Assembly (NCBI GenBank): GCA_963854835.1
Contig: OY978530.1
Coordinates: 25,267,937-25,331,936, forward strand
DNA: 64,000 nt
Origin: Megamerina dolium
Lineage: Eukaryota > Arthropoda > Insecta > Diptera > Megamerinidae
Direction: 5' to 3'
In this document: positions 32,703 to 47,329 of the stretch, piece by piece
Layout: each line of letters opens with the position of its first letter
Numbering within the stretch: position 1 is the first letter of the stretch
Program-made: the position numbers and the translations under genes
Notes under the pieces: model-generated
Told to the model about the DNA's origin: nothing
Databases searched by the model: none
Seen by the model: only the letters and a program-made list of their open reading frames with translations

Positions 32703-33983
32703 AGGCGGATTGATAATGAAGCTACTTAAGTAGGGAAAAACTTTTTTTTTTTCAAAAACCATTTATTTCTCAACATAGTCTCCTTTTATTTCGACACACT
32801 TAGTAAGACGATATTCCAACTTTTTTATACCATCTGAATAATACGATTTCGGGAACCCCTCAAAATACGCGTTAGTTTCGGTAATCACTTCTTCGTTTGA
32901 ACTGAATCTTTTTCCTGCGAGCCATTTTTTAAAGTTTGGAAACAGGAAAAAGTCACTAGGAGCTAAATCTGGACTATGAGGTGGATGATCAACCAATTCG
33001 ATGTGTATTTCATATAATTTTAGCATCGTATCTAGTGCTGTGTGAACCGGTGCGTTGTTTTGAAGAAATAGCACTTTTCTCTTCTTTAAATGTGGTCGTT
33101 TTTTCTTGATTGCATCATTCAATTGATCCAATAATGCACGATAATACTTTCCTGTGATTGTGGATCCTTTTTCAAGATAATCGATAAGCAATATTCCGAG
33201 TGCATCCCAAAATACAGTGGCCATAACCTTGCCAGCCGATTTTGACTGCCTTCGCCTTCTTCGGAGCACTTCCACCAAATTCCACCCATTGTTTCGATTG
33301 ATTTTTGGTTTCAGGTGTGTAGTGGTGTTGTTTCAACAACAGTTATTAATCGACGCCAAAAATCAACAGGATTACGCTTTATCATGTCCAAACACCGCTG
33401 TGAAGTGGTCCCTCGAACACGTTTTTGTTCGACACTGAGCAAATGCGGCACCCATCTTGCCGATAACTTTTTCATATGCACATGTTTATGCAAAATGTTG
33501 AACACATGTTCATATGAGATGTTTACCATTTCAACAATCTGACGCAACTTGGCTCGGCGATCATTCATAACGATATCGAGGATTTTCTTGATATTTTCTT
33601 CAGTAACCACCTCTTTTGGCCTTCCTGTTGATGGTATTGTTGCAGTGCTTGTTCGGCCGGGTTTAAATTCAGGAATCCAATATTTTACCATGTAATCTGA
33701 CGGAGCAGACTCACCATAATGTTTATCGAGCTTTTCTTTTGTCTATTTCGCCGTTTTCCCTTTCAAATAATAGTGTTTAATCACTGCACGAAATTCGCTT
33801 TTTTCCATTTTTCAAGAAACACAAAGGTTGGTTACTTCAAACGACTACAAAAAATAAACTAATCGATGAATTTGGGTGAAATTTTAACAGCTGACGTTTG
33901 ACAGATCGCAATTTCAAAAAAAAAAGTTTTTGTGTTTGTGCTGTCTTTTTCGTACTTAGGTAGCTTCTTTATCAATCCGCCCG
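32703..33983 (-). mobile_element. mariner element with both TIRs
   Basis: Left terminus GGCGGATTGATAATGAAGCT (from 32704) is matched by the inverse of TAGCTTCTTTATCAATCCGC ending near 33983; about 30 bp align. TA flanks both ends (32701-32702 and 33984-33985). Length about 1.28 kb, standard for mariner. It inserted beside or within the preceding (TA)n tract. Confidence 0.9.
32763..33808 (-). pseudogene. mariner DD34D-type transposase, catalytic residues lost
   Basis: ATG at 33808 begins EKSEFRAVIKHYYLKGKTAK, then a TAG. The frame resumes with DNA-binding sequence and the linker KKLSARWVPHLLS. Where the first catalytic Asp is expected (TVDET-type motif) the sequence reads TVVETTPLHT. Where the second is expected it reads LFLQNNAP, with Asn at 33057-33059. 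The third, SPDLAPSD, is intact, and the spacing of 34 residues to that Asn is preserved. A frameshift near 33310 separates the halves. C-terminus KGDYVEK at 32763. Dead. Confidence 0.9.
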
Positions 33984-33992
33984 TATATATTA

Positions 33993-34500
33993 GGTGTAGT
34001 AAAAGGAAATCCACAACCTTTCCATTAGATGGCTTTAGTTATCTGTATCTCGCGTTGTATAAGTGCGATCGGGTTACGGTTGCGATAGGATTTCGAACTA
34101 AATAAACTTTTCAGGCTGTTTTGTGATTGCTTGACTCAGTATTGTTTGAGCACGCGTCAAAGAGAAAATACGCTATATTTTACAGCTTTTCTTCGATAAA
34201 GGCGAAAACGCAAGCCAGACGGCTGAAAATGTGAATAGTGTTTATGGTCCTGATACTGTATAACAGCCAATCACGAACAATTTTGGTTTCGTCGATTCCG
34301 TTCCGATAATTTTGATGTTGAAGATGCAAGGCCAATTGTCGAAAATATCGATAAAATAATGGAAATCGTCGAGTCTGACCGTCATGTAAGCACTGTTTCT
34401 ATTGTCCTGGAGCTAATTATTGCACAAAAACCGTTTGGAACCATTTAAATAAATAAAACCCTCAATTTATGCAAAAATATAGATTTCCTTTTACTACACC
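33993..34500 (+). mobile_element. MITE-like deleted mariner (508 bp)
   Basis: GGTGTAGTAAAAGGAAATC at 33993 and its exact inverse ending at 34500 are the TIRs; TA flanks both sides (33991-33992, 34501-34502). The interior holds only the transposase N-terminal HTH region, broken by stops: FDKGENASQTAENVNSVYGP and IMEIVESDRHVSTVSIV. The catalytic core is gone. It abuts the previous mariner with only 7 bp between them. Confidence 0.9.
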
Positions 34501-34502
34501 TA

Positions 34503-35129
34503 ATATATTACTCGCTACTAGTTTATTGCTCCATTGTTTCACCTGGCAACACCGTCATTGTGAAGTGTTATCATTAGGCTTTCTTTTTCAGTATCGGTCA
34601 TTTCGCTGAATTGTAGACAATCTGTGTGCTCCGAAAATGGCAACTTTTGTACCAAATAATGGGTTTTTGTGGGGAGTTTTACTTTATTACTTCAATATGT
34701 AGAATTAGGCTACCAAAAGTCATCGTTTTTTAGTGGAAGTTTAAGGTGACCATGCTTAAGCAGAACAAATTTATCAGAAGTGGTTTCCACGATTTAAGAA
34801 TAGCAATTTTGATTTGGAAGACGAAGAACGACCGCCAAAGATTGAGGATGAAGAATTTGAGGCAATGCTCGATGAAGATCCGTCACAAACGCAAGATGAA
34901 GTCGCAAAAACACTTGGAGTCACTCAGTTAACCATTTTCCATCGTTTAAATGCAATGGGAACTATCTAAAAGGTAGAAAATTGGGCGCCGAACTGAAGTC
35001 AAGACACGTCAAACGCCGTTTCTTCACGTGTGAAAAACTTACTCTAACGCCAAAGAGAGCAGGGTTTGGCATCGAATTGTAACTGGCGATGAAAAGTTGA
35101 TCCATTACAATAATCCAAAAGATTAGGTA
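34503..35129 (+). pseudogene. mariner transposase N-terminal half (+)
   Basis: From about 34690 the plus strand encodes mariner HTH and linker regions: SHRFLVEV, KWFPRFKNSNFDLEDEERPP, then KIEDEEFEAMLDEDPSQTQD and EVAKTLGVTQLTIFHRLNAM. After frameshifts come VTGDEK and HYNNPKD, the first catalytic Asp region with stops. It is cut at 35129 by the oppositely oriented mariner. 34503-34690 is unassigned and may be its 5' UTR. Confidence 0.8.
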
Positions 35130-37996
<2,867 letters not shown>

Positions 37997-38025
37997 TATA
38001 TGAAATATATATATATATATATATG

Positions 38026-38074
<49 letters not shown>

Positions 38075-38429
38075 AGAGGACACACTTAGGGCAGAAAGGC
38101 CCATTGTGGCACCACCGAACTTCTCTTCCAATACTGTTGTGCGCGTTAAATTTTGACAGCATTAGAAGGGACCTACTTATATTAGCCGGTTCCGAACGGC
38201 ATAACCCTTGTTACATCACTTTAACTTTGTTTTGTCACAGAGCTCTTTTAAGAAGCATTTTTAGCAAATTGTTACTGCCGGAAAAATTGCCAATTCTTGC
38301 CGGCAGGTGGGTACCGTTAGAAAGAAAAATTTTGTCGATATTAAATTTTGTTATGCTTCAGCCGGGGATTGAACCCACAACCTACAGGTCAGAAGGCCAA
38401 CGCACTAACCTCTGAGCTACGGTACCCAC
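38075..38429 (-). mobile_element. tRNA-derived SINE, best copy S3 (about 355 bp)
   Basis: On the minus strand the head reads TGGGTACCGTAGCTCAGAGG, with an A box (TAGCTCAGAGG), then GTTGGCCTTCTGACCTGTAG and the B box GGTTCAATCCC. The head resembles insect tRNA-Arg in the anticodon arm and T arm. The body and tail align with S2 throughout. The copy abuts a (TA)n run (37997-38070) at its 3' end. No TTTTT terminator lies inside the head. Full-length SINE with intact pol III boxes. Confidence 0.9.
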
Positions 38430-38449
38430 TTCACGATTGGAGAAATACA

Positions 38450-39245
38450 AATTATCATCTCAGCGATTCGATCACATCCACATCGACCTCATCGGCCCAC
38501 TTCCACCATGAACTGGATTTAGGAATTGCTTAACCATTGTTGATCGCTTTTCTAGGTGGCCAGAGGCAATACCTCTCCCCGATATAAATGCAGAAACAGT
38601 CGCCTTCGCACTACTAAGCGGCGGATAAAAAATTTTGGCATACCATTACGAATATCAACGGATCAAGCAAGACTATTTGAGTCAACGTTGTTCCAAGAAT
38701 TGTCTCGTGCCTTGGGCATCACACATCTACGAATAACAGCGTACCACCCATAGGCAAATGTCATGGTAAAAAGACTCCATAGAATGCTAAAAGCTTCAAT
38801 AATGTGTACCAACACCACCAATTGGTCATATCAACTTCCACTGATTCTATTAGGTCTGTGCTGCCTATACAAACCAGACGTTAAAGCAACGCCTGCTCAG
38901 CTCGTTTACGGTACGACTATCAGACTTCCAGGAGACATGTGTGCCACACGCAATAGTAACACTCCATCTAAATTTGTTCAGCAGTTGATGGAACATATGC
39001 ATCAACTCCAATCAACAAACACGTCATATCACGGCACACGAAAGCCGTTTATATTTTCATCACTAGCAACAGCAACACACGTATTCGTTCGCAATGATGC
39101 GGTCAAATCACTGCTAACTACACCATAAAATGAACCATACGAGAACGAACAGCGGACGGACAAAGCATATAGACTCAACATTAAAAACAAATCTGTTATG
39201 GTTTCCATAGACCGCATCAAGCCTCCATTCGTTGATCAAATGTGT
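38450..39245 (+). pseudogene. Gypsy integrase remnant
   Basis: Integrase core: RFDHIHIDLIGPLPP (first Asp), a TGA, then [20 protein letters not shown] and NAETVAF. After a frameshift, ISTDQARLFESTLFQELSRA (second Asp) and ITAYHP. A TAG then replaces the next codon, and the element continues to HRMLKASIMCTN, where the usual ERFHR Glu context reads VKRLHR. The C-terminal part includes QLVYGTTIRLPGDM and VSIDRIKPPF. At least two stops and one frameshift. A shorter relative lies at 42730-43125. Confidence 0.85.
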
Positions 39246-39383
39246 AACGAAACAACATTATCACTAGAAGAGTGTTCACCACCGAACACATATCGGCAAA
39301 ACAATTCGACAACGCATACGGAGGGAACACAGCCTGAAATAACAGAAATAAAAAACCAGAGGAGGGTGATCAGTAGGGGGAGT

Positions 39384-39877
<494 letters not shown>

Positions 39878-41061
39878 GTGAAAAGGATAAAATACATTTT
39901 CCAAAAATAAAACATAATAACTTTCAAATTTTTAGTACTTCCAACGAACAAAAATAACAAAACAAGCTAAATATATGTAATTATTTCAGTGTTGCTAAAT
40001 GTTTACATATCATTTTGTTGCATGTCACAATAGAAATAGATTGAAGTCGACCTCTGCGCCTATTGTCGTCAGGTTGCAATGTCGCAGCAGCAGTTAATCT
40101 GTAGAATCAGTAATTCCTCTTCTTTTACCTTAGACAATAGGATTGTTCTCTATATGAGAAAATATACAAAAAGCACGCGAACGGAAATCTATCAGAAACT
40201 TGCCAATTGGCATTCACATTACATAATTGATATTTGGATATTTTTTATAGGTGATAGAAAGAGATGACAAAAGTTTTGCTATTACAAAATATTATCTCTT
40301 CTTGTCGCAAAAGTTTAAAAATTATTGAAAATTATTTGCTAGCAAACAAATCTATTATTATGCAAAGTATACAAAACATGCTTTTTTTATATTTGTCGTT
40401 AGAGTTGATTTCACGGAAAAAGCAGTTTCATTCTGCGAAGCGTTCAACGTGATGAATATGAGAATAAGAAAGTTGTACAACGCATTGTGTATACTAAAGA
40501 GCCATCCAACCCATTGTACAATGTGTTTAACCGACGGTTGGAGCGTGTATACTCTGCATTACATATAAAAAAGCTGTGCTGTGAGCACCACTGCGTTAGT
40601 ATTTGGTGTTGAGAACAATAAAAGAGCGGATTCCAATTTTTTATGATTTTTTCCTTGGTCATGAAAACTTGTACCATTTTAGATATTATTTGTGTTGGTT
40701 TTCTTTATTCGAAAGAAAAAGTAAAGATTATTAGCATACAAGAGATACATAGCTGTCAATGCGTGAACTAGCGAAGGGTAAAATGTTATTGATTAGACTA
40801 AGAAATTGTTTGCCATTTGCATATATCTTTTAAGATTTAATATTGGAAAAACGCAAGCTGTAGTTCATTTATGGAAAAACAATCTAACTGAACAGATTGA
40901 CTCGCCATACATGAATAATCCGGCGTGGTACGCCTCTTGTGGCAAATTATTTAATCTCTATCTTTCCGTATCTACCATAACAAGAGCTTTAATATGATAC
41001 TGACAACAACAGACAGTAACAAAGTTGAATAGAGAATGAAGAAAATAAATTAAATAAATAT
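39878..41061. other. No gene recognised
   Basis: About 1.2 kb without a recognisable coding sequence, terminal repeat or RNA gene. Short frames (for example 40079-40267 and 40264-40452) have no domain and weak composition. May be unique intergenic DNA. Confidence 0.35.
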
Positions 41062-41135
41062 GTGGGACTTATAACTCCCAAAGAGCTATTTGGCAGTGCT
41101 TTTCTTCCAGTACTGTTGTGCGTGTTGCAGTTGAT
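41062..41135 (-). mobile_element. tRNA-derived SINE, 3' tail only, copy S5
   Basis: GACTTATAACTCCCAAAGAG and CTTTTCTTCCAGTACTGTTG (plus-strand reading) match the tail of S2 and S3. Head and body are absent; it joins rosa copy C at about 41136. Confidence 0.7.
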
Positions 41136-41140
41136 TTTTT

Positions 41141-41814
41141 TAAGAGGTCGCCCAAACTGACCATAAAATGGAAGAAGTGCCTTAACATAGCACCACAAAA
41201 AATAGTCTAAAGGCTTTAAATCGCACGATCTAGGCGGTCAATTGACCGGACCCAAACGTGAAATACACTGTTCACCGAACTCGCCTTTTAATTAGGCCAT
41301 TGTTTCGCGTGGTGTGTGACATATGGCACCGTCTTGGGGGGACCACATGTCAGCCAATTCCAGCTCTTTCACCTTGGACATAAAAAACAATTTTGTAATC
41401 GCAGCACGGTAGCGCTCGCCATTCACAGTAACGGTCCTGCCTTCATCGTTTTTGAAAAAGTACGGTCCCATTATGCCACCGGCCTATAATCCACACCAAA
41501 CAGTGCATTTTTCTGGATGCATTGGCAGCTCTTGCGATGCCTTTGGCTGCTCTTTACACCAAATACGGCAATTTTTATTGCTCACGTATCCATTAAACCA
41601 GAAATGAACTTCATCGTTGAACACAAGAAATGGCACGATGCACTTCCTTAACCGATCATGAATTTTTATAATAAAATTCAATAATTTGCAAGCGTTGTTC
41701 GTTTGTAAGTCCATTCATCGTTAAATTTTAGACCAAACTGAACGTGTTTGACAGTAACATGTTACACGAAAACAGCTGAACTGCCAAAAACAGTGTGGCC
41801 AAAAAATCACCCTG
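41141..41814 (-). pseudogene. rosa-type mariner, copy C, rearranged
   Basis: 5' end: inverse of AAAAAATCACCCTG at 41801-41814, followed by TA. On the minus strand it encodes MNGLTNEQRLQIIEFYYKNS, then after a deletion VFNDEVHFWFNGYVSNKNCR and QELPMHPEKCTVWCGL, stop, GIMGPYFFKNDEGRTVTVNG. Near the far end come CVNSLGPVN-like sequence and KPLDYFLWCYVKAL. Beyond that, 41141-41185 is a piece of the 5' coding region (FYGQFGRPL) out of place, and the normal 3' terminus is missing. Stops and frameshifts throughout. Confidence 0.8.
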
Positions 41815-41816
41815 TA

Positions 41817-42729
41817 CATAAACATTATTAAGTATACCATCTGTGTCTCCAGTAACTGCATTCGCATTCACGGCAAGTACATCAACTTCTGTAGAGTGTA
41901 CGTCGTCATTGGTTGCTCCTTTTTACCTCCATCGAAAAATAAAAACACTTCAACCGAAATAATTAAGGTAATGCTTGAAAGTATAAAAAAATGGCATTTG
42001 CGCGACCAACTCGCAATTGACCAGCAATAAAAGATGGCAACTGCTGTAGTAAATTTAGGCGATGGTTTTTAAGCACTTAGCAATGCATTCTTGGCATTTA
42101 CTAATATAAAGTGAAGTTGCTAAAGAAAATAAATTATGCTTTCTAATCAAGAAAATCTTGTAAAGACGTGACGCAAGAGTACACTCTTTCACTTTCCCTT
42201 AAATTTTATGTTATTCCTCTTAAATTTTTATCACAGGATCTCTTCATTTTTCCACCTTCCTTTCTGCAAATTCTACCAATATTCCTTCTTTTATTCTAAT
42301 GGATATCCTTGATCGCCCAACAGCCACGTCTCTTGAAAAACGACATGATTTTCTATTCAAAGGTAAGGATGTCATTGATAATGGGCACGCTCGGCCAACT
42401 GGTTCGTCCACATGGATAAATCAAAAATACTAAATTCAGAATTTTAAAAACTTTACTTGAAACTTTCACTTTAGAAACCATATGGCTTTAAATTACATAG
42501 TCTTTCAAGGACAACCATATTTGACATAAAAGTTAATTTTGAGGGGAAAAATAATATCGCAAGAAAAATGAGAACCACTCCCATTATTTGATGTAAGTCC
42601 AATACTAAGAAACTGCTATAATCCGCTTTTCAATATAGGTGTGAGACAGACATGTAATTCAAATAAATACATATGTATTTACTTGTTGAGGTTTTACTAA
42701 AATATTTGGAAAAGTGAAAGAACGAGTTC
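41817..42729. other. No gene recognised
   Basis: AT-rich stretch without supported features between rosa copy C and a Gypsy remnant. Confidence 0.35.
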
Positions 42730-43125
42730 ACTAACTCAACACTGTGCTTGTTTATGCATCGAAAGTCGCAATTCGCGCTGCACTACACAAGTTTTTAGAT
42801 GGAAGCTCAACTCCAACAAAGTCACAGCCACTCAACGGAATTACAGCACGTAGGATCGTGAATTGACTGCGGCATATCAAGACATTAATCTTTATCGATA
42901 CATGTTCAAAGTATAAAGATCATGGATCAATTCGGATCATCGACCGCTAATATTTGCTGCCAAGAGCCACCGTATCAACGATTCGAGCACATCTGGATAG
43001 ACATTTTTGGCGCTTTTTCACTATGTGAGGGACAACGAAGCTGTTGGCGCGATGTTGTACCTGTGTCTGACATAACAGCCGAATAAAATGCGAAGTATTT
43101 GCTGTACCATTGGATTGGTCACTGT
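42730..43125 (+). pseudogene. Gypsy RNase H/integrase scrap
   Basis: 42945-43120 encodes QRFEHIWIDIFGAFSLCEGQ (first Asp of the integrase core), VPVSDITAE, a stop, and AKYLLYHWIG. It parallels the integrase at 38450-38640. The preceding 200 bp (ALHKFLDGSSTPTKSQPLNG region) look like a decayed RNase H segment joined by a deletion. Probably the same family as 38450-39672. Confidence 0.65.
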
Positions 43126-43724
43126 CATTCGTTATTATTCGTATCAATATGCGTAATCTCTCTTGTATGCATTACAAGTCACAATAAAGTTTGTAATTCT
43201 ATAGTAACACACCATATCGCCTTAAAATTCTTTATTTATTGGAACCATAGGAATTGGTGCTTCGATTCGCAAACAAAATTTAGTCCTTCGAACCGCAAAT
43301 TACATTATAATATCAACGTGCCCCGAATCGAAATTAGTGTGCTTCAGACGTCGCTGGTTGATATTGATCACCTCTTGCGACGCTTTGGAACCAAGGAAGT
43401 GTTCCAGAGGGAGCCGCGACGTCGACGGATTGCGATATCGAAAAACCGATGGACGTTTTGTCGTAAAATTGCTGTTTAGCTCTACGTCTATGAGGTTGAC
43501 GTAAACACATAGTGTTGCTTTAAACCGTTTGTATTTTATGGAAAGACGCTTTGCACAAGATGCCATTTTAAAGCAGCAATATATATCGTTTATAAAGGAT
43601 TATATATGATAGTGTCAGTGAATCATTTATTTTATGGCATACGCAGCAAGATGTTTTTCGTTGTCAAATTTCACTGAATCATACTGACAGCTTAGCCACA
43701 AAACGACATATCCTTTCCATGATC
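43126..43724 (+). other. LTR-like repeat of BEL/Pao 2, then unassigned
   Basis: 43126-43249 resembles 45482-45594 (both start CACT.TC.TTCGTTAT and share TCTCTCTyGTAT and AACACACC). Both are followed by GGAATTGGTGCTTCGA. They enclose BEL/Pao pol sequence and may be its LTRs, very decayed. 43265-43724 has no recognisable coding sequence. Confidence 0.35.
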
Positions 43725-45420
43725 GCGGGTGTGTTTTGATCCCATGGGATGGTTGGTGCCGTTGATGATTTTTAAAAACTTGTTTATGAGAAAACTATAG
43801 TCCACAGGAATAGAGTGGGATACTCCCATACCCACAGCTCTACGAGATGAGTGGAACAACTTTCTAGTCGATGCAAGAAACGATATTATTATACCAAGGT
43901 GGGTGAACTTCGATAAGGGTTCGTCTGCCGTATTACATGCATTCGGAGATGCATCAGTCAGTGCAATTATTAGATAAGGTAGCAGGTGCACTAAATGTAT
44001 CCCCGCATAAACGCTTCGGGTGGACGGAATCCATTACAATGTATTATTGGATACGTTAATTTCCTCGACCGTAAGTATGTCGATAACAGGGTGTCGAAGA
44101 TCGTTGCAACATTATCACCAACTTCGGGAAGGTATGTTCTAACTTCTGAAAATCTAACAGCAACCAGAGGTGTCTCACCTAATAACCTAATGCATTTAAG
44201 GCAGTGGTGGTGTGGCCCCGAATTTCTACTTGCATCTGAGTTAAAGCTGTGGGGAATACCGGGTGATTGCACATAATTGCCAAGCAAGTGCTCAACTCTA
44301 TGCAATCAGAGTCGAAACCGTTCAAAACACGTTCAAAACACGTGGTTCCTTTTTCCAACTCCAATAGATTAGTCGGTGGCGCACATCCAAAGATTGTTTC
44401 GAAACGCAGTGCTTACAAGGGCCAATAAGTGGACCGACGCCCTTATCATTAATGATATAACATTGGGACAATTTACAATTATACGCTTAGTCAGTAATCA
44501 TCTTTCCGTGAAGGTTTCAATATTTTAGAACGTAATAACCCAATGTCGAAATAGAGCAAATTTTATGGATTGGATCCATTTATCGATAGTAATGGCATCG
44601 TCGTATCGGCGGGAGGATTGGAGAGGTTGCTATGCCTTATGAGTATCTTCATCCTTCTATATTGCATAAAGATCATCACCTTACGAAATTTGTCATCAAT
44701 TTCATCTAAAAAAAAACTTACATTGCATCTTACGTCAAACTATGTATGGAAAGCGATACAAGATATCGCTTTCATATAACATACATTACCGGCTGTTCCA
44801 GAGCCGTACGACGATGTATTTATCAATACGTCACGTGCATGCGTTATAGAGCAATAAGAGAGTATATAAGGTCTATACTACTCTGTTTGTACGTCTCGCA
44901 ACAAAGACGATTCATTTGGAACCAGTCACCGAGTTGACTATAGAAGCATATGTTGCTGCGCTGCGAAGATTTGTAGCACGGTGTGGCAAGTGTAGCAAAA
45001 TTTTCGGCGACAACGGTCTTAATTTCGTAGCCTCTAACCATTATCTTCATAAAATAAGTAATATGCAGTCCAGTAAAGAGTTTCCTAATGCAATAATCAC
45101 TGAAACTGTTACAACAGGTTTCTATTGGCACTTTTCGCCACCTAATTCTCCTCACTTCAGTGGTTTGTGGGAAATCGGGGTAAATACAATTAAATTCCAT
45201 CTCCGCAGAGTCATGTGTACAACTTGATTCACATTTAAAGAATTGGCAACGGTGTTGTGTCAAATTGAAGCGTGTGTCAGTTCACGCCTACTCTGTCTAC
45301 GATTTGAAGGTGACTTGGATCATATCACACCAGCTCACTTTCTCATAATGCGTCCATTGTTGTCAGTGCCTGATAAAAGTGCTACTGCCACAACTCTGAA
45401 CAGATGACGTTATATGCAGC
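43725..45420 (+). pseudogene. BEL/Pao Pol remnant 2 (RNase H region, integrase)
   Basis: Starts FDPMGWLVPLMIFKNLFMRK, then STGIEWDTPIPTALRDEWNN and PRWVNFDKGSSAVLHAFGDA, the A17/RNase H link. 44016-44270 has ATRGVSPNNLMHLRQWW then CGPEFLL, the segment before integrase. Integrase pieces: LDPFIDSNGIVV near 44570, a CxxC-like SRAVRRCIYQYVTC near 44795, then a core with EPVTELTIEAYVAALRRFVA, FGDNGLNFVAS (second Asp) and PPNSPHFSGLWEIGVNTIKF (Glu). It ends HFLIMRPLLS near 45360. Many stops and frameshifts. No RT present. Confidence 0.85.
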
Positions 45421-46540
45421 ATGTTACTCGAAATTTTTGGCATAAGTGGTCAGCAGAATAAGTCAAATTCGACTAATCTCTCACTATCGTTCGTTATGTT
45501 GTATTATTATTTGTACTCTCTCTCGTATTCACTTCCTTTCTGTCACTTGATAGCAACACACCCAATCTACATTTCTTCATAATGACAAGCGGAATTGGTG
45601 CTTCGAAAAAGTAATAAGAACAAATAGTAAAGAGTTTAAGTTTGGTAGAAAAGTGTTCTAGAACTATATGCTTAAAGTTTGCAACAGTATTAGCAGCTTT
45701 GATATTTAGTGGCATTCAGTTCCACAATCAAACGCGCTTACGAAGAATAAGCTACTAGAGTTTCTGAAATTAACACTCGCGATCAGAATATTTCTGTTTC
45801 TACCGGACTTCAGAACTGTAGCTTTTCACACAAGTATACTGGACTTTGTGTCTGAATAAGCCTATATAAGAATATGAAATCCCTTGCATCAATATAATAG
45901 AGAATATTCATGCCAAGAATATTTTTACTGTAGTATTCAAACTTTTTCAAGCAATCGACATAGCGAGCAGCGTTATTAAATGCTACGAGTAGCTTATGAG
46001 AGGGCCTCGAATCAAATTTACTACAACAGCTTTCCAAGTACAGAGCCGTGTGGTACACCACTAGTTACAGTTTTAAATTCAGAGTAAATATTGCCCACTG
46101 TCTACGTCAGAGTGAATGCTTAGCACTGCCGGTGTATTCTCGGGTGAAGAGGAGGAAAGGGTGGAGTTGATGATCTGGCATCACCTTTTATGTCGGCTCT
46201 TCCCATTCCGCTGGTCAGTCGCCTTCGCATTTCTTTTCTCCCCTCTTCTCTCTCTCTTTTTTATTTTCCATTTCTTTTCCCTCTCTCTCTCTCTCTTCTT
46301 GCTTTTGCATTGTTAAATTCATTTTCTATCAAAGTTTAATCTCTTCTGTTATCAGGTTCTATTTTTTTTTTTTTTGCATTTGTTTTCTCTTTATTATGGT
46401 TCTCTGTCCGATAATACATCGCGCGTATTCTCCTTTCCCAAATTAACTATTTTTTAAACAAAATAAATAAATAAGCTAAATAAATAAATAAACTAAATAA
46501 AAATAACAAATATTATATATAATAAATATAATAAATATAT
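45421..46540. other. No gene; pyrimidine-rich tract
   Basis: Includes the second LTR-like block (45482-45594) of BEL/Pao 2. 46220-46320 is a CT-rich tract with CTCTCTCTCTCTCT runs. The leucine/phenylalanine-rich frame over it is an artefact of the tract. Nothing else supported. Confidence 0.4.
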
Positions 46541-46718
46541 GGGTGCCGTAGCTCAGTGGTTAGTGTGTTGGCCTTCTGATCTGTAGGTTGTGGGTTCGAT
46601 CCCTGGCGAACTGGCGAAAATAAGTAGGTCCCTTCTAATACTGTCCAAAATTTAACACGCACAAAAGTAATGGGAGAGAAGCTCGGCCAAAGAGCCGAGA
46701 GTGAATTAAAAAAAAATA
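46541..46718 (+). mobile_element. tRNA-derived SINE, internally deleted copy S4
   Basis: The only plus-strand copy. A box TAGCTCAGTGG at 46549-46559 and B box GGTTCGATCC at 46593-46602 are intact. The head is GGGTGCCGTAGCTCAGTGGT and onward. The body is missing about 170 bp relative to S2/S3: the head joins GTAGGTCCCTTCTAATACTG, then the tail AGAAGCTCGGCCAAAGAGCC, ending in an A run at 46707-46716. It is not a tRNA gene, because the acceptor stem has no 3' partner. Confidence 0.9.
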
Positions 46719-47329
46719 AGTAAAGTCTACAAACATCAATATAAAATTGCAAACCAAAACAAACATAAATTGTGAACTCGTGAAAAAATTGGAATTAAAA
46801 TAAAAGAAAATAATTAAATTAAAACGAAAATTAAGTGACATTTATTATAGCCAAAAACAAAATAGTGTGTAATTGTGGCGTCATCGACAAACTAATAACA
46901 ACGACAGCAGCAACATCGAAAACAACATCGCCATCGCCTTGCCATCGACAACACATTAATATTTTGGTCCTTCGAGCCGAAACGGCTTGCACCGACTGAA
47001 AACACAAACTGTGCTGTGGTACTAATATTCACTTTTGGCGGAAAAAAGTTTTTTGTTGTATTACTTATTAATTTATACATATTAGCTAAAACATTCTATG
47101 GCCCATTTTCACATCATCATTTGATAAGAATTAGAGAAAACCAGCCACCTGGTTTTGGTTTTGGTTGGTTTATCGCCATATACAAGCCAAACACTCAGGT
47201 TTGTATGTACATATTGTACTTACATATTTATGGACTGTACTTTTTTTGTTCAAGTAAAAATACATACATATAGTATTGGTCTAAATTTTCGCTATCGGGT
47301 TATTAACTCTGAGTTTGGCCTTTTCTCTT
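46719..47329. other. No gene recognised
   Basis: AT-rich with short AAC/CAG-rich patches near 46890-46950. No supported feature. Confidence 0.35.

Noticed and set aside
46116..46316. Leu/Phe/Ser-rich ORF with membrane-like C-terminus
   Set aside because: Composition comes from a CT-rich tract; no homologous domain seen.
46541..46612. A tRNA gene
   Set aside because: The A and B boxes are good, but the acceptor stem has no complementary 3' half and the sequence continues into a repeated SINE body and A tail; four related copies exist.
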